A stretch of DNA of 64,000 bases from Acorus gramineus (Eukaryota > Streptophyta > Magnoliopsida > Acorales > Acoraceae), in NCBI GenBank assembly GCA_030737835.1, contig CM060857.1, positions 4,405,279-4,469,278 on the forward strand. The letters run 5' to 3'. Below the pieces are notes generated by a model. The model did no database searches and was not told the DNA's origin. It saw only the letters and a list, made by a program, of their open reading frames with translations. Positions 10,001 to 20,510 of this stretch are shown here, one piece after another; position 1 is the first letter of the stretch; every line of letters begins with the position of its first letter. Position numbers and translations under genes: made by a program.

Positions 10001-11026
10001 GTCCTTGAGGCCCAGGTGGATGCTCTGTCGAGAGCAAGAGCTGATGGCGCTTCTTCTTCCTCTGCTCCTCCTCTGTCCAGTGCCGCCGATCGAGGGCTCG
10101 AGCTGATGAACGAGCTGGGCATGGTCCGTAGCGAGCTTCTGGCCACCCGGATGGAGTTTGATCAAGCGAGGGAGAGAGCTGCGAGGGCCGAGGATGAGGT
10201 GGACTAGTTGCGGTCCGAGAGAGCCTTGAGAGAGGAGGAGATGGACCAGCTACGGTCCCGTATGATACGGAGGGAGGAGGAGTTTTCCATTCTAGGCCGT
10301 GAGCAGGACTCCCTCCAGGCCAGGGTGTCGGAGTTGGAGGCGTCGGTTGGCGTGCCTGGGGGATTGATGGGAGACCTGGTTTGTTCCCTTCAAGCGGCTG
10401 GGGACAGGGATCGAGAGGCTCTGAGGATTTCAGAGGTGAGGGCACGGGAGTTGGAAGAAAGGTTGAAGGCAGCCGAGGACCGATCCAGGAGTACGGAGGG
10501 TCGTCTTTGTCAGAGGATGGAGAGAAGAGATCAGGACATGCAGCAAGTCCACCTTTGGGAGGCCACCATGAGGGGGAAGCTGGTTGGCGGAGGGTCCATG
10601 ACGGAGGCGGACCTCAACCTTCTCCCTCTCGAGCCTGATTACTCGATCTCTGCTTCCTTTGCTATGGGGGTGACCTTCAGTCGGGCTTCTCGTCCTTCAG
10701 CGACACAGAGTCGTGGGAGATACACGAGAGCTGCTTCTTCGGTGAGGGAGACTCCTGCTGCTCCAGATGCTCCAAAGGTCCAGTCCTCTCCTCAGCTACC
10801 GCCTTCTCAGCTAGGTCAGGATGTTCCTCCTTCGACCCAGCCTCCCGGGGATGATGACACTCTGAGGTATAGTTTTTGTGTCTTGATTTTGGTAGAAGAA
10901 ATATATATATGCAAGGAATTCATGCTTTTCTTCTTTCCTCTTGGCTCAGATGATTATTTTGATGATGCACAGCTCAAGACATCGGAGTTGGAGCTCTTTT
11001 GGTGGACCTATCCCTCTTTTTTATAG
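7079..11026 (+). pseudogene. Antisense plant-mobile-domain (PMD)-like gene with coiled-coil tail, about 6 exons (Tat-A copy)
   Basis: This gene lies opposite to gag-pol, between integrase and the 3' LTR. Likely exons are 7079-7716, 8439-9157, 9239-9394, 9466-9821, about 9889-10866 and 10950-11026. The introns have GT/AG borders, mostly matching the Tat-B copy. Exon 1 is a low-complexity acidic leader with a basic KRKRG patch. Exon 2 holds the PMD-like core (FHVHRPYLEALAERW, then FILPIG, then PTLENIHRITGLPV). Exons 3-4 continue it (WRPY, HAISRVVRQLGYHQW). Exon 5 is a long heptad-like coiled coil and a Ser/Pro-rich tail. PMD proteins in plants are linked to transposons and gene silencing. Breaks include TAG at 7424, a frame change near 7580, TAG in FFLI*PFH (GAG in Tat-B), TAG near 8808 and others. 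Confidence 0.7.
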
Positions 11027-13186
11027 TCTTTGGTTCTATTTTAGGTTTTCTTCCTGTTTAATGAACAATTTATCCTTTCTTTTGGGTTTATGGATAGACA
11101 TGGATGGTCTGGTTTGGTTTGAAAGTTTTTGTTTGATTTGAATTAGTGGGTGTATGTATAGAATGGTTTTAATATGGTTCTGGTATGAGAGTAGATGAAT
11201 GAATGTGTTAGTGTGTGGATGGATTGGTGTATGGATGCATGGGTTGGTATGTGGTTTTGGTTTTTGTTGCTGTTTGATTCGGTGTTATGCAGGTTTAGGG
11301 ATTGTGTAGGTGTATGGAATGTGTGTGTACAGGTTTTTGGAAATAAAGATTTTTGACAGGTCTTAAAAGGGTTGAAGAGTTGATTGAACTGGACTGACAG
11401 GAACAGGTGGGTCAGCAGGTGAGGGGCAGCTAGTTGTCTTTAGCCGCCCAGTGAGGGGCAGCTAGTTGTCTTTAGCCGCCCAGTGAGGGGCAGCTAGTTG
11501 TTTTTAGCCGCCCTAGGACTAGTAGATTTTACCTGTAGGGCGGCAACTAATTGGTTTCAGCCGTCTGATGGAAGGTGGTTAGTTGGAGTTAGCCGCCCCT
11601 GGCCTGAGACAATTTTCTGATTCTGCCATTTGTTTGTTGCTTCTGAAAGTCCTTGTGAGTGTTTGTTCATCCTTCAAAACCTGTAAAAACATTCTTTCCA
11701 TGGACCAAGTGTTAAATCTGTCTGGATTGCGCCCCTGCACTGACTTTCGAGTCCTTCTCTTTTTGAATTTTCAAGGGCTACAACCCATCTAAGGTAATCG
11801 AAAAAGTAATGTGAGGAAAAGAGTGCGAGAAACCGTGCTTGTCGTAAAAAAGGGGGGGAGTCCAAGTGATTCCAAGTGTGAGAATGAAAAGGAACCTCAA
11901 GTGGGTGCGAGAGTGGGGCAATTTCTTCTCAAGTGTGTGTGGATGGGCATGAAATGAGTGTAATAGGGGCAACTTTCCTTTGGTATGGGGAGTGAATTGT
12001 AGTATTTTAAGGAAATTGAATGCCTAAATGTTTGGAAAAGGAAAATACAACCTTATGCATAGGTGTGAGTGACATAAGGGAGCATTTTAGTTTTTCAAAG
12101 GATTTTTCATGTAAGAGGGCAATGTTTCCAACTTTCTTAAAGTAAAAGATACCATCAAGTCCCTGACGAAGGGTCCTTGTGGTCACTCATGTCCAAACTG
12201 GATTGTATTTGAAAGGTATTGGCTTCAGGTGTCAATTCCTCAAGTTCATGGTTCTCAAATGCTTAATCACTTTATTCTAAACATGCAGGGAAATCCATGA
12301 ATGCACCAAGATTTAAGTCAAGCAGGCTTCCTTTAGATAGACAAGTATTTGAAGTGAACTCATGTGCGTATGTGCTATTGTAAACAAAGAAAAGGTTTGT
12401 CTTTGGTTGAGATTTTGCCTTTCCTAGCAGACATGGTTCAATTCCAACTCTATAGCAAGAAATAAAAGGGTGGGGGTGAATGGGGTAAGAGTTATATCTT
12501 CCTTTAGGGTAACATTTTAGAATTGTCCCAGTTTGGCATATGTCTTTACTTCCTAGGTCCCTCTGGCTTTCTTCTTTTTACCATTTCTTTATTTGGGTGG
12601 AGAGTACAGCCCACCGGGCGTGTACCCGTATTTCGAGTGGAGAGTACAATCCGTTTGCTTGGATGTGTACTAGTATAGTCTTTTGTTCAGCATATACTGT
12701 GCGTAAAGGCGTTCACGCTTGCTAAAGTAGAGAGTTTAACCCGTTGTCTGGGTGTTGTTTTGATCTTTGGCCTCTCATTGCCTTTTGTTTTGATTTGAGG
12801 GGGGGGGGGCTTTTCTATTTTTCACCCCTGTTCTTTTCTGCTTCCCCTCTAGAAGTGTTTATACAGTTCCAGAGCCAGTTTTGGGACATATGCCAGTCCA
12901 GGGTAATTCCTCATTTTGTCTTAGGGTTAATACGAGTGGGGACGAAAATAAGGGGAGATGCTTTGGGTTTATAAAATTGTCCCAGTCTACAGGGTAGGCA
13001 ATTTCTCTTTTTATCAGATAAACCAGTTCCTAATTCATACTGGTGTGATGAAGGTGGTATGAGTGGTGAATATATGAGTTCAAATAAAATACAAGCTATT
13101 TTTGAGAGTCTTGCAATTCTATTATCAGGTTTAGACACTGAAAATCACAGGAAGGAAGAATAATATTTCTCAAGTATTGAGAGTTT
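11027..13186. other. Tat-A noncoding region between antisense gene and integrase
   Basis: About 2.1 kb without supportable coding sequence. It contains the 32-bp triplet at 11419-11514, further stem-loops at about 11538-11605 and a loose repeat around GGAGAGTACA (about 12598, 12641 and a weaker one near 12727). The part from about 12830 onward matches 21504-21892 of Tat-B in reverse complement. The part before about 11795 matches Tat-B from 26392. Confidence 0.6.
11419..11514. repeat. Three tandem 32-bp stem-loop units
   Basis: Units start at 11419, 11451 and 11483. Each carries GGGGCAGCTAG, a short loop and TAGCCGCCC. The first two are identical; the third differs in one loop base. Each unit is one copy of the stem-loop motif found singly elsewhere in the Tat elements. 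Confidence 0.85.
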
Positions 13187-13525
13187 CTATGCATGGAATT
13201 TCTTTAGATAAAGTGCATTCCACGAACCTGGGACTTCGACTCCTTCGGCGTCCACCAAGCGGTAGGCATTCCCGGAATAGGCATGGGTGATCACATAGGG
13301 TCCCTCCCATGTGGGTTGCAGCTTGCCTCTGGGGTGGGGTTGCCTTAATGGCATGATTTGCTTGAGTACAAGCTCTCCAATTTTAATTTTTCTCTCTATT
13401 ACATTCTTTTCGAATGCCCTTGCCACCCTCCTCTGGTAGGCCTGGGCATGGTCCGCGGCTCTTACTTTCGTCCCTCTCTTTTTTTGTTTTGGGTTTTTTT
13501 TTTTTTTGGGAGAGCATGTAAACAA
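13187..13525 (-). pseudogene. pol: Tat-A integrase C-terminal tail
   Basis: From about residue 25 onward (RAADHAQAYQRRVARAFEK) the 112-residue frame is nearly identical to the end of the Tat-B integrase (to 21503), ending NAYRLVDAEG...WNALYLKKFHA. It contains GELVLKQ and the GPYVI motif typical of Gypsy integrase C-termini, which bind DNA after the catalytic core. The N-terminal 24 residues come from a poly(A)-rich junction near 13490, so the catalytic core is deleted in this copy. Confidence 0.8.
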
Positions 13526-13689
13526 ATATGTACAGGAGTTTGAAGCATGAAGGTTTACTTGGGTGGATCAATCCCAGGTTCATGGACCTGCGCCGCTTCT
13601 TCGAGTCGGCTGGCCTTTGGAGGCCGACTTATATCCGGTGGTGGTTCCCTATTACCGGATTTTTCCTCCCTCAGCCTCTTCAGGGGCCT

Positions 13690-14742
13690 TCCTTGTTGTA
13701 GCAAGTCTCCATCGGTGGAGTCTGGTTTCCAGCATGCGAGCACCTCTAGCTGAATGCGCATTACACAGATGCTCTAATTTTGGACTTGTGCCCCGTCGAA
13801 GCGTGCTTCTCCCCGGATGGTCATCACCTCTCCATGGTATGGGAAGCGAAGGCATTGGTTCCGGGTGAATGACACGGCTTCGATGCTGTCGAGCCATGTC
13901 CTTTCGACGATTAGGGGCTGGGGTGATTGGATGTCGATTACCATGCAATTGACGATGGTGGAGACCGGGCTGATCTATAGCAGGAGCGTGACCAATCCGC
14001 GTATGTTCTTGCACGTGCTGTCGAAGGCGTAAATGAACTCGTTCGATGGCTCCAGTCTGGGGATTCTGCCTTCAAGCTTCTGGTAAGCGGAATATGTAAG
14101 AACGTTGGTTTCTGCTCCCGTGTCAACGAGAATATGCTTGAACTCCCTCCCTCCGAGCTTGGCGGTGATTGCGAGGGGTGCAGAGCGTGCTCCGGCTCTA
14201 GCGACTTCATGGGGGAGGAAGGCGATCGGATGGGACTCTACGTGGTTGTTCACCAAGTTCATGGTCCCGACCATCTCCTCCGAGGGGTATTGATTGTCGT
14301 AGGGGGATCCAGGTGGGCTGTCACCTCTGTGTTCGGTACCAAGGTGCAAAGTTAGTGCGAACATGTTGTGTAGTACCCAGTTGCCTTCATTTTCATACGG
14401 GAGGCGTGCCTCTCCCCAAATGGTCAGTACAAGGCATTGGTGTCGGGGAGAGCAAATGGCTTGAATACTATCGAGCCATGAACGCCCTAGCATCAGAGGG
14501 TATCTCGTGTCAATGTCGGCCACGAAGCACTCCATCTCACAAACCAGGGGGCCGATGGCCAGCTCGAATAATCCGGGGCCGCAGATGGTCTTCCCAGAAT
14601 GGTTGAAAGCTTGGATGGAGGAGTGTACTGGTTGGACGAAAGGGCAACCTCGTCTAGGCATTTCCTGGTAGGTGGAGCAAGTCATCATATTCATCCCTGA
14701 TCCTGGGTCGATGAAGATGTTGTTTAGAGAGATGGCCTGGAG
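13690..14742 (-). pseudogene. pol: Tat-A protease region: two tandem retropepsin-like units
   Basis: Reading on the minus strand, unit 1 has IDPGSGMNMM (just upstream of 14694) and then YPLMLGRSWLDSIQAI. Unit 2 has HILVDTGAETNVL and then PLIVERTWLDSIEAV (about 13890). Both repeat the order active-site D-x-G, a TYQ/AYQ segment, then a (G/E)R(S/T)WLDS motif, followed by GEAR. Unit 2 keeps the canonical DTG. Unit 1 has DPG, which would be expected to be inactive. A TAG at 13975-13977 interrupts unit 2. Retropepsins cut the gag-pol polyprotein as dimers, so two linked units could act as a covalent dimer, but that is inference. Sequence down to about 13550 is untypable. Confidence 0.65.
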
Positions 14743-16429
14743 TCATCCGTGAACATGGAGGGGGTATACCCGCAGTCTTGGGTCGGGGAGGTCCTTGTCA
14801 GTGAAGGAGATGGTCATTGGACGGTAGGGGCCGTTGACCGTATCAGTGCTTTTGGAGGACCCGTTGTCGTCCGGATGCAGATCATCCGAAGTACACTCCC
14901 CTTGCTCGGGTCGTTCGCTTGCCCCCTCGAAAACCTCTTCGAATGGTTCCTCCTCTTCTTCTTCTCCCGGGTTGTCTAGTCCGCTTTCATCGGACTCTAT
15001 GTTGATGATTTCAGGCGGGGCGGGGAGTACTTGTTCTTCCTCGCCATATAGTATGGCGAGGTCGTGGTCATCGACGTTTAGCTGGAAAGGCTCGTCTTGC
15101 CCTTCCTCCTCAGATTCTTCGGATAGAGTGCAATCTGTGGTGTCTTCCGAGCTGCTCGGCTCTGGTGACGGATGTCTTTCCCTTCTGATCATATTAACAG
15201 TGCGGGCTCCAGAAGTGGAAGCTCGGTCATGATCTGGCATAGGGTCAGTGAATATGCCAAGTGGCTTGTTTGATTGGGGATTGCCCTGGCTCAGGTGGCC
15301 TTTGATCATGGCCCAATCAAGGCACCTGTCATCATTTAAATCATAAACAAAGTCCTGAAAGACAATGCATTGTTCTACGGTGTGACCATGCTGTTGATGG
15401 TATTGATAGTAACGCGTCGTGCTGGCTCTAGGGAGTGAAGGCCTAGCAACAGGAAGGGAGATACTCTTTGTGTCCATCATTACCCCAAAAATCCTGGTCA
15501 AGGTTTTTGGGAGGGGTGGGTAGGAATCCCTCTTTCCCATCCGTCTCGGACCATAGGATGTGGGAGGCATAACTTCATTATAGGAGCTTTGGGTAGATTG
15601 CCTAGGGATTAGGTTTTGCGCTCTTGGGGGAGCGGAATAAGCAGGGGGAGTCCTAGTTTGGCCTTGGCTTTGAATTACGGGGCTCTGGACTAAAGGACTG
15701 CGGGCTATTGGGTTTCGTCGTATCGGCACAGGGGCAGGTACTGATCGAGGAATGAAGTTTTGATTGGCTTGCCGAGGTAGCACATATCCGGATGAACTAG
15801 GTGTGTACTGTCTTGGTACTGGTCCCTGATCAGGAACTCATGCTCCGTCTGGGTAGAGTGCCGAAACTTGTGTGATCCCCTCTACCGTGGGGGTGTGCGC
15901 CTTTCTTGGCGGTTGTCCAACCCTATGGCTGATAGGTGGGGACTGGGTTTGGATTACTGGGGCTGCACAACGGGAAATCCTATTGTGGCGGTCAATGAGA
16001 AGCTGGTACGTGGTACAGTCTCCGTACGAAAGACTCGTACGGAGTTCTGGACTTAGACTCTGCAACATCATGTCAATTTCTTGACATTCTGTTAATTGTA
16101 GGCCACTTCGGTGGACGAGGGTGCGCCACCTTGACACGTACTGCTCGAATTCCTCCCTGGGCCTCATTCTTTCTACGGTTAGGTCTGAAATAGAGGGGGT
16201 CCTAATACTCTGAGAATCGTAGCGACATAGAAACTTCTCGCTTACAGCCAAAAAGTTTGACAAATGATCTACAGGGAGGGTGGAGAACCATTGTAGTGCT
16301 TCTCCTTTCAATGATTTTTAGAAGAGGAATACTAGCAGAGGTTGATTATCTAGAAACGGTCGGGCGTCTAGATAAAAGGCGGTTAAATGAATGTTTCGGT
16401 CTCCACGGCCATTGTACCGGCGAAATTTC
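14743..16429 (-). pseudogene. gag: Tat-A gag, 5'-truncated
   Basis: Two minus-strand frames (16311-15838 and 15783-14743) plus an upstream stub. The first has LKGEALQWFSTLP and YVSRWRTLVHRS, the conserved core of plant Gypsy gag (retrotrans_gag type). The second is a proline-rich linker, then an acidic Ser/Glu-rich tract (about 15150-14900). A segment reading YYQYHQQHGHTVEQC is a degenerate zinc-knuckle-like element. Stops occur at 16321 and 15838. The N-terminus is missing: at 16430 gag sequence joins directly to LTR sequence. Confidence 0.75.
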
Positions 16430-16579
16430 AGGCTCTTAGATATTTCTAAGTGTTGGACTAGGGTTTTCGGTTTCGGTTTCTGAGAGAGTTTTCTATTTGA
16501 ATGTCCAAAAGTGGTTGTTTTCCAATATTACTTTAAGTAAATTTCTTTTCTTTAGACAGTCAAAATTAGGGTATCTACA
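16430..16579 (-). repeat. Tat-A 5' LTR remnant (150 bp)
   Basis: Matches 6278-6427 of the 3' LTR and ends at the intact AACAT duplication. The remaining ~1.1 kb of the LTR, the PBS and the gag start have been deleted. Confidence 0.85.
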
Positions 16580-16584
16580 AACAT

Positions 16585-17332
16585 GAGTCATGTACTCACG
16601 CTCCTCATCTGTTGATGGAGACATATTGCCCGAGAGATGAAAGTGAGCGGCCAGTGGTGTGCTTACCGCCTTAGAAGTTTTCATACTGTATCTTGAAAGA
16701 ACCTTCTCAAGATAACTCTTCTGTGCTAAGAGTAATCGACCTTTCTGTCTCTCCCTACGTATCTCCATCCCTAGGGTCTTTCTTGCCGAACCAAGATCCT
16801 TCATCTCAAACTCCTGACTGAGTTGAGACTTCAATTTTTTGATCTCCACCATGCTCGAAGCAGCAATGAGCATATCATCAACATATAAGAGCAAATAAAT
16901 GAATGAACCAACCTCGAGTTTTCTGAAGTAGATGCAGCTGTCGTACTCACTCCTCGTGTATCCTTGGTTCATCATAAACGTGTCAAACCTCTTGTACCAC
17001 TACTTTTGCGATTGCTTCAGTCCGTACAATGACTTCTTCAATTTGCACACTAGGTTCTCCTTTCCAGCAACTGTAAACCCCTCGGGCTGACTCATGAAGA
17101 TTTCCTCATCCAGATCACCGTGTAGAAACGCCGTTTTGACATTGAGTTGCTCAAGCTCCAAGTCAAATTGTACCAAAATACCTAACAAAGCACGGATGGA
17201 AGTATGTTTAACAACAGGTGAAAATACCTCATTGTAGTCTATCCCTTCCTTTTGAGCGTAGCCCTTGGCTACCAACCGCGCCTTGTACTTTGTGCCGCTA
17301 CACTCTGGAGAGCTTTCCTTCTTCTTGTACAC
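16585..17332 (-). pseudogene. pol: Copia reverse transcriptase
   Basis: Minus-strand frames 17332-17000 and 16975-16585 carry [54 protein letters not shown] and the polymerase box LLLYVDDMLIA, in canonical Copia order. The enzyme copies element RNA into DNA. A TAG between the two frames ([11 protein letters not shown] then stop) and another near 17350 inactivate it. The domain is cut at MTHV by Tat-A and resumes at 5175. Confidence 0.9.
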
Positions 17333-17350
17333 CCACTTGCACCCTATGGC

Positions 17351-18308
17351 TCACTTCCCCTTGGGTAGTTCTGCAAGTACCCAAGTCTGGTTCTTGTGAA
17401 GAGACTTCATCTCCTCCTCCATGGCTGTCTTCCATTCTCTGTAAAAGGAATCTTTTGCTGCTTCTCTGAATGAAGACGGTTCATCAGCATCGATGGTTAG
17501 TGCGTACGCCACCATGTCCTCGAACCCATATCGAACCGGTGCCCGGTGTGTCCTTCTGGATCTGCCTTCCACTAAAGGACTGCTACTGTGGTTGTTGCTG
17601 TTCCTGAACCTCTTCGCCAACCTCCGTTGACTAGAAGTTTGTAAAGCAGACTCGTCGAATATGACATCTCTGCTGTTCACGAGCTTGCGTTCCTCAAGAC
17701 ACCATAGTCGGTATCCCTTAACACCCTCTGCGTAGCCCAAGAAGATTGACTTCTTTGCCCTTGGATCAATCTTACTTTCTCTGATGTGAAAGTAAGCGGG
17801 ACATTCAAAGACCCTCAACGCACTGTAATCTGCAGGCTTCCCTGACCACTTCTCAATAGGAGTCTTGCACTCTATAGCTGTCGATGGAGATCTATTCACA
17901 AGATAGCATGCCGTGTTGACCGCTTCAGCCCAAAGCTCTCTACCCAAACCTACGTTGGATAACATGCATCTTGCCCTTTCAAGTAGGGTCCTGTTCATCC
18001 GCTCTGCCACTCCATTCTGTTGGGGTGTGTTCTTCACCGTGTAATGCCTGGCGATACCGTTGACCTTACAAAACTCCAAGAAAGGCCCATAGGTGTATTC
18101 TCCACCATTGTCGATCCTCAACCGCCTAACCTTCCTTCCCGTTTGATTTTCCAACAACGCCTTCCACTTCTTGAAGATCTCAAACCTCATCTTTATCCTT
18201 CATCATATAAATCCATACATAACGAGAATAATCATCAATAAAAGTGACAAAGTACCTTGCTCCGCCTTTCGATGGAACCTTCGATGGACCCCATACATCC
18301 GAATGGAT
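17351..18308 (-). pseudogene. pol: Copia integrase
   Basis: The frame at 18190-17351 contains LRIDNGGEYT and YTVKNTPQQNGVAERMNRT, which supply the second Asp and the Glu of the DDE catalytic triad. GYRLWCLEERKLVNSRDVIFDE follows, the normal post-integrase Copia segment. The first catalytic Asp (IHSDVWGP) lies near 18290 in a shifted frame. The enzyme would insert the cDNA into chromosomal DNA. Frame changes near 18300 and 18190 disable it. Confidence 0.88.
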
Positions 18309-18863
18309 TTAATGTAGAGTGCCCTTGGCCGTGTGAATTGATGTGATGAATTTGACTCTACATTGCGTGCTGAAGATGCAATGTTCACAGAAGTCAATCT
18401 TCCCAACCTTCACACCCTTCAACAAGCCTTGCTTGCTTAGCTCCGATATCCCTCTCTCGCTCATATGCCAAAGGCACATATGCCACAACTGTTTAAGCGA
18501 GAGATCACTGTCGCTTGATGTAGACACCGCAGCTCCACCAGTCACAGTACTCTCTGAGAGAATATAAAAGTTGCCAACCCGGTTGGCTTTCATCACCACC
18601 AAGGCGCCACGAACCACCTTCAGGACTCCATCATAGGCTGAGAATTTATTCCCTTTAGAGTCCAAGGTGCCAAGGTAAATAAGGTTCTTCTGCAGCACTG
18701 GAGCATGCCGCACCTCTATCAATGTTCTGACGACCCCATCATCCATCTTCACCTTGATCGAACCCCAGCTGACTATTTTACAGGCCATGTTGTTGCCCAT
18801 CAAAACAGTACCACCATCGACCTCCTGATAAGAGACGAACCAGTCCCGATTGGGACACATGTG
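18309..18863 (-). pseudogene. pol: Copia protease end and GAG-pre-integrase region
   Basis: The minus-strand frame reads HMCPNRDWFVSYQEVDGG, the segment following the Copia protease active site. LWHMCLWHMSERGISELSKQGLL and FCEHCIF follow, the H-C zinc-binding GAG-pre-integrase module. The catalytic D-S-G itself is not here. The Tat-B insertion at 18864 falls just upstream, so the protease is cut in two. Confidence 0.85.
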
Positions 18864-20178
18864 TGTAGATATCCCAATTTTGACAGTCCAAAGAGACAAA
18901 AATACTTCAAGTAATGTTTAGAAATGACCACATTTGGACATCTAACAGAGAACTTCCTTAGAAACCAAAACCAGAAATCCTAGTCCAACACTTAGAAAAT
19001 TCTAAAACGTGGACAAGGGCGGCTACTTGAGAGTAGCCGCCCCATATCGGGCAGCTAGTTTAAACTAGCCGCCCCATAACCGACCCCAAACCGCTTCCCT
19101 TCGATGGGACATAAAGCAGCATTTAATGCTAATGACTGGGGAGGTTTGTTCCCTTTAGCCGCCCCCTCTTGGCTGGTTCAACCCTAGTTGCCTACCCAAG
19201 CCACTGCCTGTCAGAGATGGGATGTTTGTCAGACCATCATTGGGGCGGCAGCTTGAAAGTAGCCGCCCCTCGCTGGGCTGCTAGTTTCAACTAGCCGCCT
19301 CTCACCTAGACATTGTTAGAGAATAAAGATCTAACGGAAGGTCAAATCAAACACCTTATTACCCATTTTGATCTATTGTCCAGTGGACACTCTCCTGCCC
19401 CTCTTTTACTATAAATAGGGGGGATCCAAAGCATATAATTCAAATCTACATATCATCAATCATCAATAATTATCAACCAATAATCAACCAATTTCCAATA
19501 ATCACTCATTCCATCCATTTCCAAGCTCATACCCTCTTGAAACCCTAGAGAGAAACAGAGAGAGAAACCCAATTCCCACACCAAAAAACTCTCCAAATCC
19601 ACTCTCCAAAACCCTGGTTAAACTTAGTTTAACTTCAGCCAAACAGATAAATCAAACCCTACCCGGGCTTTGCTCAAATAGAGCTAGACACCAGGCGGCT
19701 ACTCCTAACTATTTGCCCCCTATTAGGCGGCTAAAAACAACTAGCAGGCCCTCATCTATACCTTGATTTCCAAAACTCCTTTAGTCAAGTCCCGAAGCAG
19801 AAGAGGATTCCCTTTTTTAACCTCTGTCTGCGGCATGCCCGTATCTCAGAGCGGAGACCCTACAAACTCCCCACGAAGGCGATAAAATCCACTCCAACTT
19901 TTCTTGCTTTTTGAAAAAGAAGGTGGCGATCACAAACACCTCGTGAATCCTCGTGAGGAGTTGTCGGCCGCCTTAGCAAGGAACTAAAGACACCCTTCAC
20001 CCCCCCCCCCTTCCGGGAGACGATCCGACCGAGTCTGCCAAGGCACGCCTTAGATCTGAATCCCTGAGGAACCGCCACACTCGCGGAAAAGAAAGGCGCC
20101 CCAAAAACCACTAAATATCCCTTTTTCGGACGCGCCCCGCTCCCCCGGAGAAAGTCCACCCAAAAAACGATACCGACA
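18864..20178 (+). repeat. Tat-B 5' LTR (1315 bp)
   Basis: Nearly the same length and sequence as 41358-42671. It contains two pairs of stem-loops (about 19017 and 19049; 19243 and 19276) and degenerate ones near 19695 and 19727. CTATAAATAG lies at 19409-19418. Confidence 0.88.
19409..19418 (+). promoter_or_regulatory. TATA box of the Tat-B 5' LTR
   Basis: CTATAAATAG followed by a GGGGGG run. The same arrangement is in the 3' LTR at 41903 and in Tat-A at 5912. Confidence 0.6.
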
Positions 20179-20182
20179 AGCC

Positions 20183-20200
20183 TGGCGATCACGGTGGGAG
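20183..20200 (+). other. Putative primer-binding site of Tat-B
   Basis: TGGCGATCACGGTGGGAG begins 4 bp after the LTR. It starts with TGG, as expected opposite a tRNA CCA end. It resembles the TGGCGAC...TGGGGA-type sites of Tat/Ogre elements but is not a clean match to a tRNA I can name. Confidence 0.4.
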
Positions 20201-20510
20201 CTCCCTCGTGAAAAGCAATGAAAGGTAATCCTCTTCTACTTCCTTCCATAACTTGACTAGAATGCCATCACCCCTTTAGGATAGCTAAAACTTCTCACCC
20301 CTCAAGTTAGACCCTCCTCTACTTTGCATTACAACATCCCTTTACTGCTTTAAGCCGCACATAGTTGCGCACCCTTTACTGCTTTAATCACATCTCTTTA
20401 CTGATTTAAGCCGCACACAGCTGCGCACCCTTTATCGCTTTAAGCCGGACATAGTTGCGCACCCCTTTGTTGCTTTATTTACTGCTTTAGAGTTGCATTC
20501 ATTTACACTA

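Larger units (their letters stand above)
5176..16579 (-). mobile_element. Tat-A: Tat-lineage Ty3/Gypsy element, minus strand, internally deleted
   Basis: Flanked by AACAT at 5171-5175 and 16580-16584, with TGTCGG...CTACA termini. In element sense (minus) it starts TGTAGATACCC and holds part of gag, a double protease region, a short integrase tail, a long noncoding stretch, an antisense PMD gene and a complete 3' LTR. RT, RNase H and most of integrase are absent. Most of the 5' LTR, the PBS and the start of gag are also gone. Assignment to Tat rests on the TGTAGATACCC terminus, gag/integrase character, ~1.3 kb LTRs and an antisense accessory gene between pol and 3' LTR. It shares all of these with Tat-B. 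Confidence 0.85.

Noticed and set aside
11419-11514. CRISPR-like or terminator-like palindromic array
   Set aside because: There are no spacers of constant length with unique sequence, and the host is a plant retrotransposon; treated as tandem stem-loops.
14749-15232. Plus-strand Ser-rich ORFs opposite Tat-A gag
   Set aside because: They mirror the acidic Ser/Glu-rich tract of the minus-strand gag.
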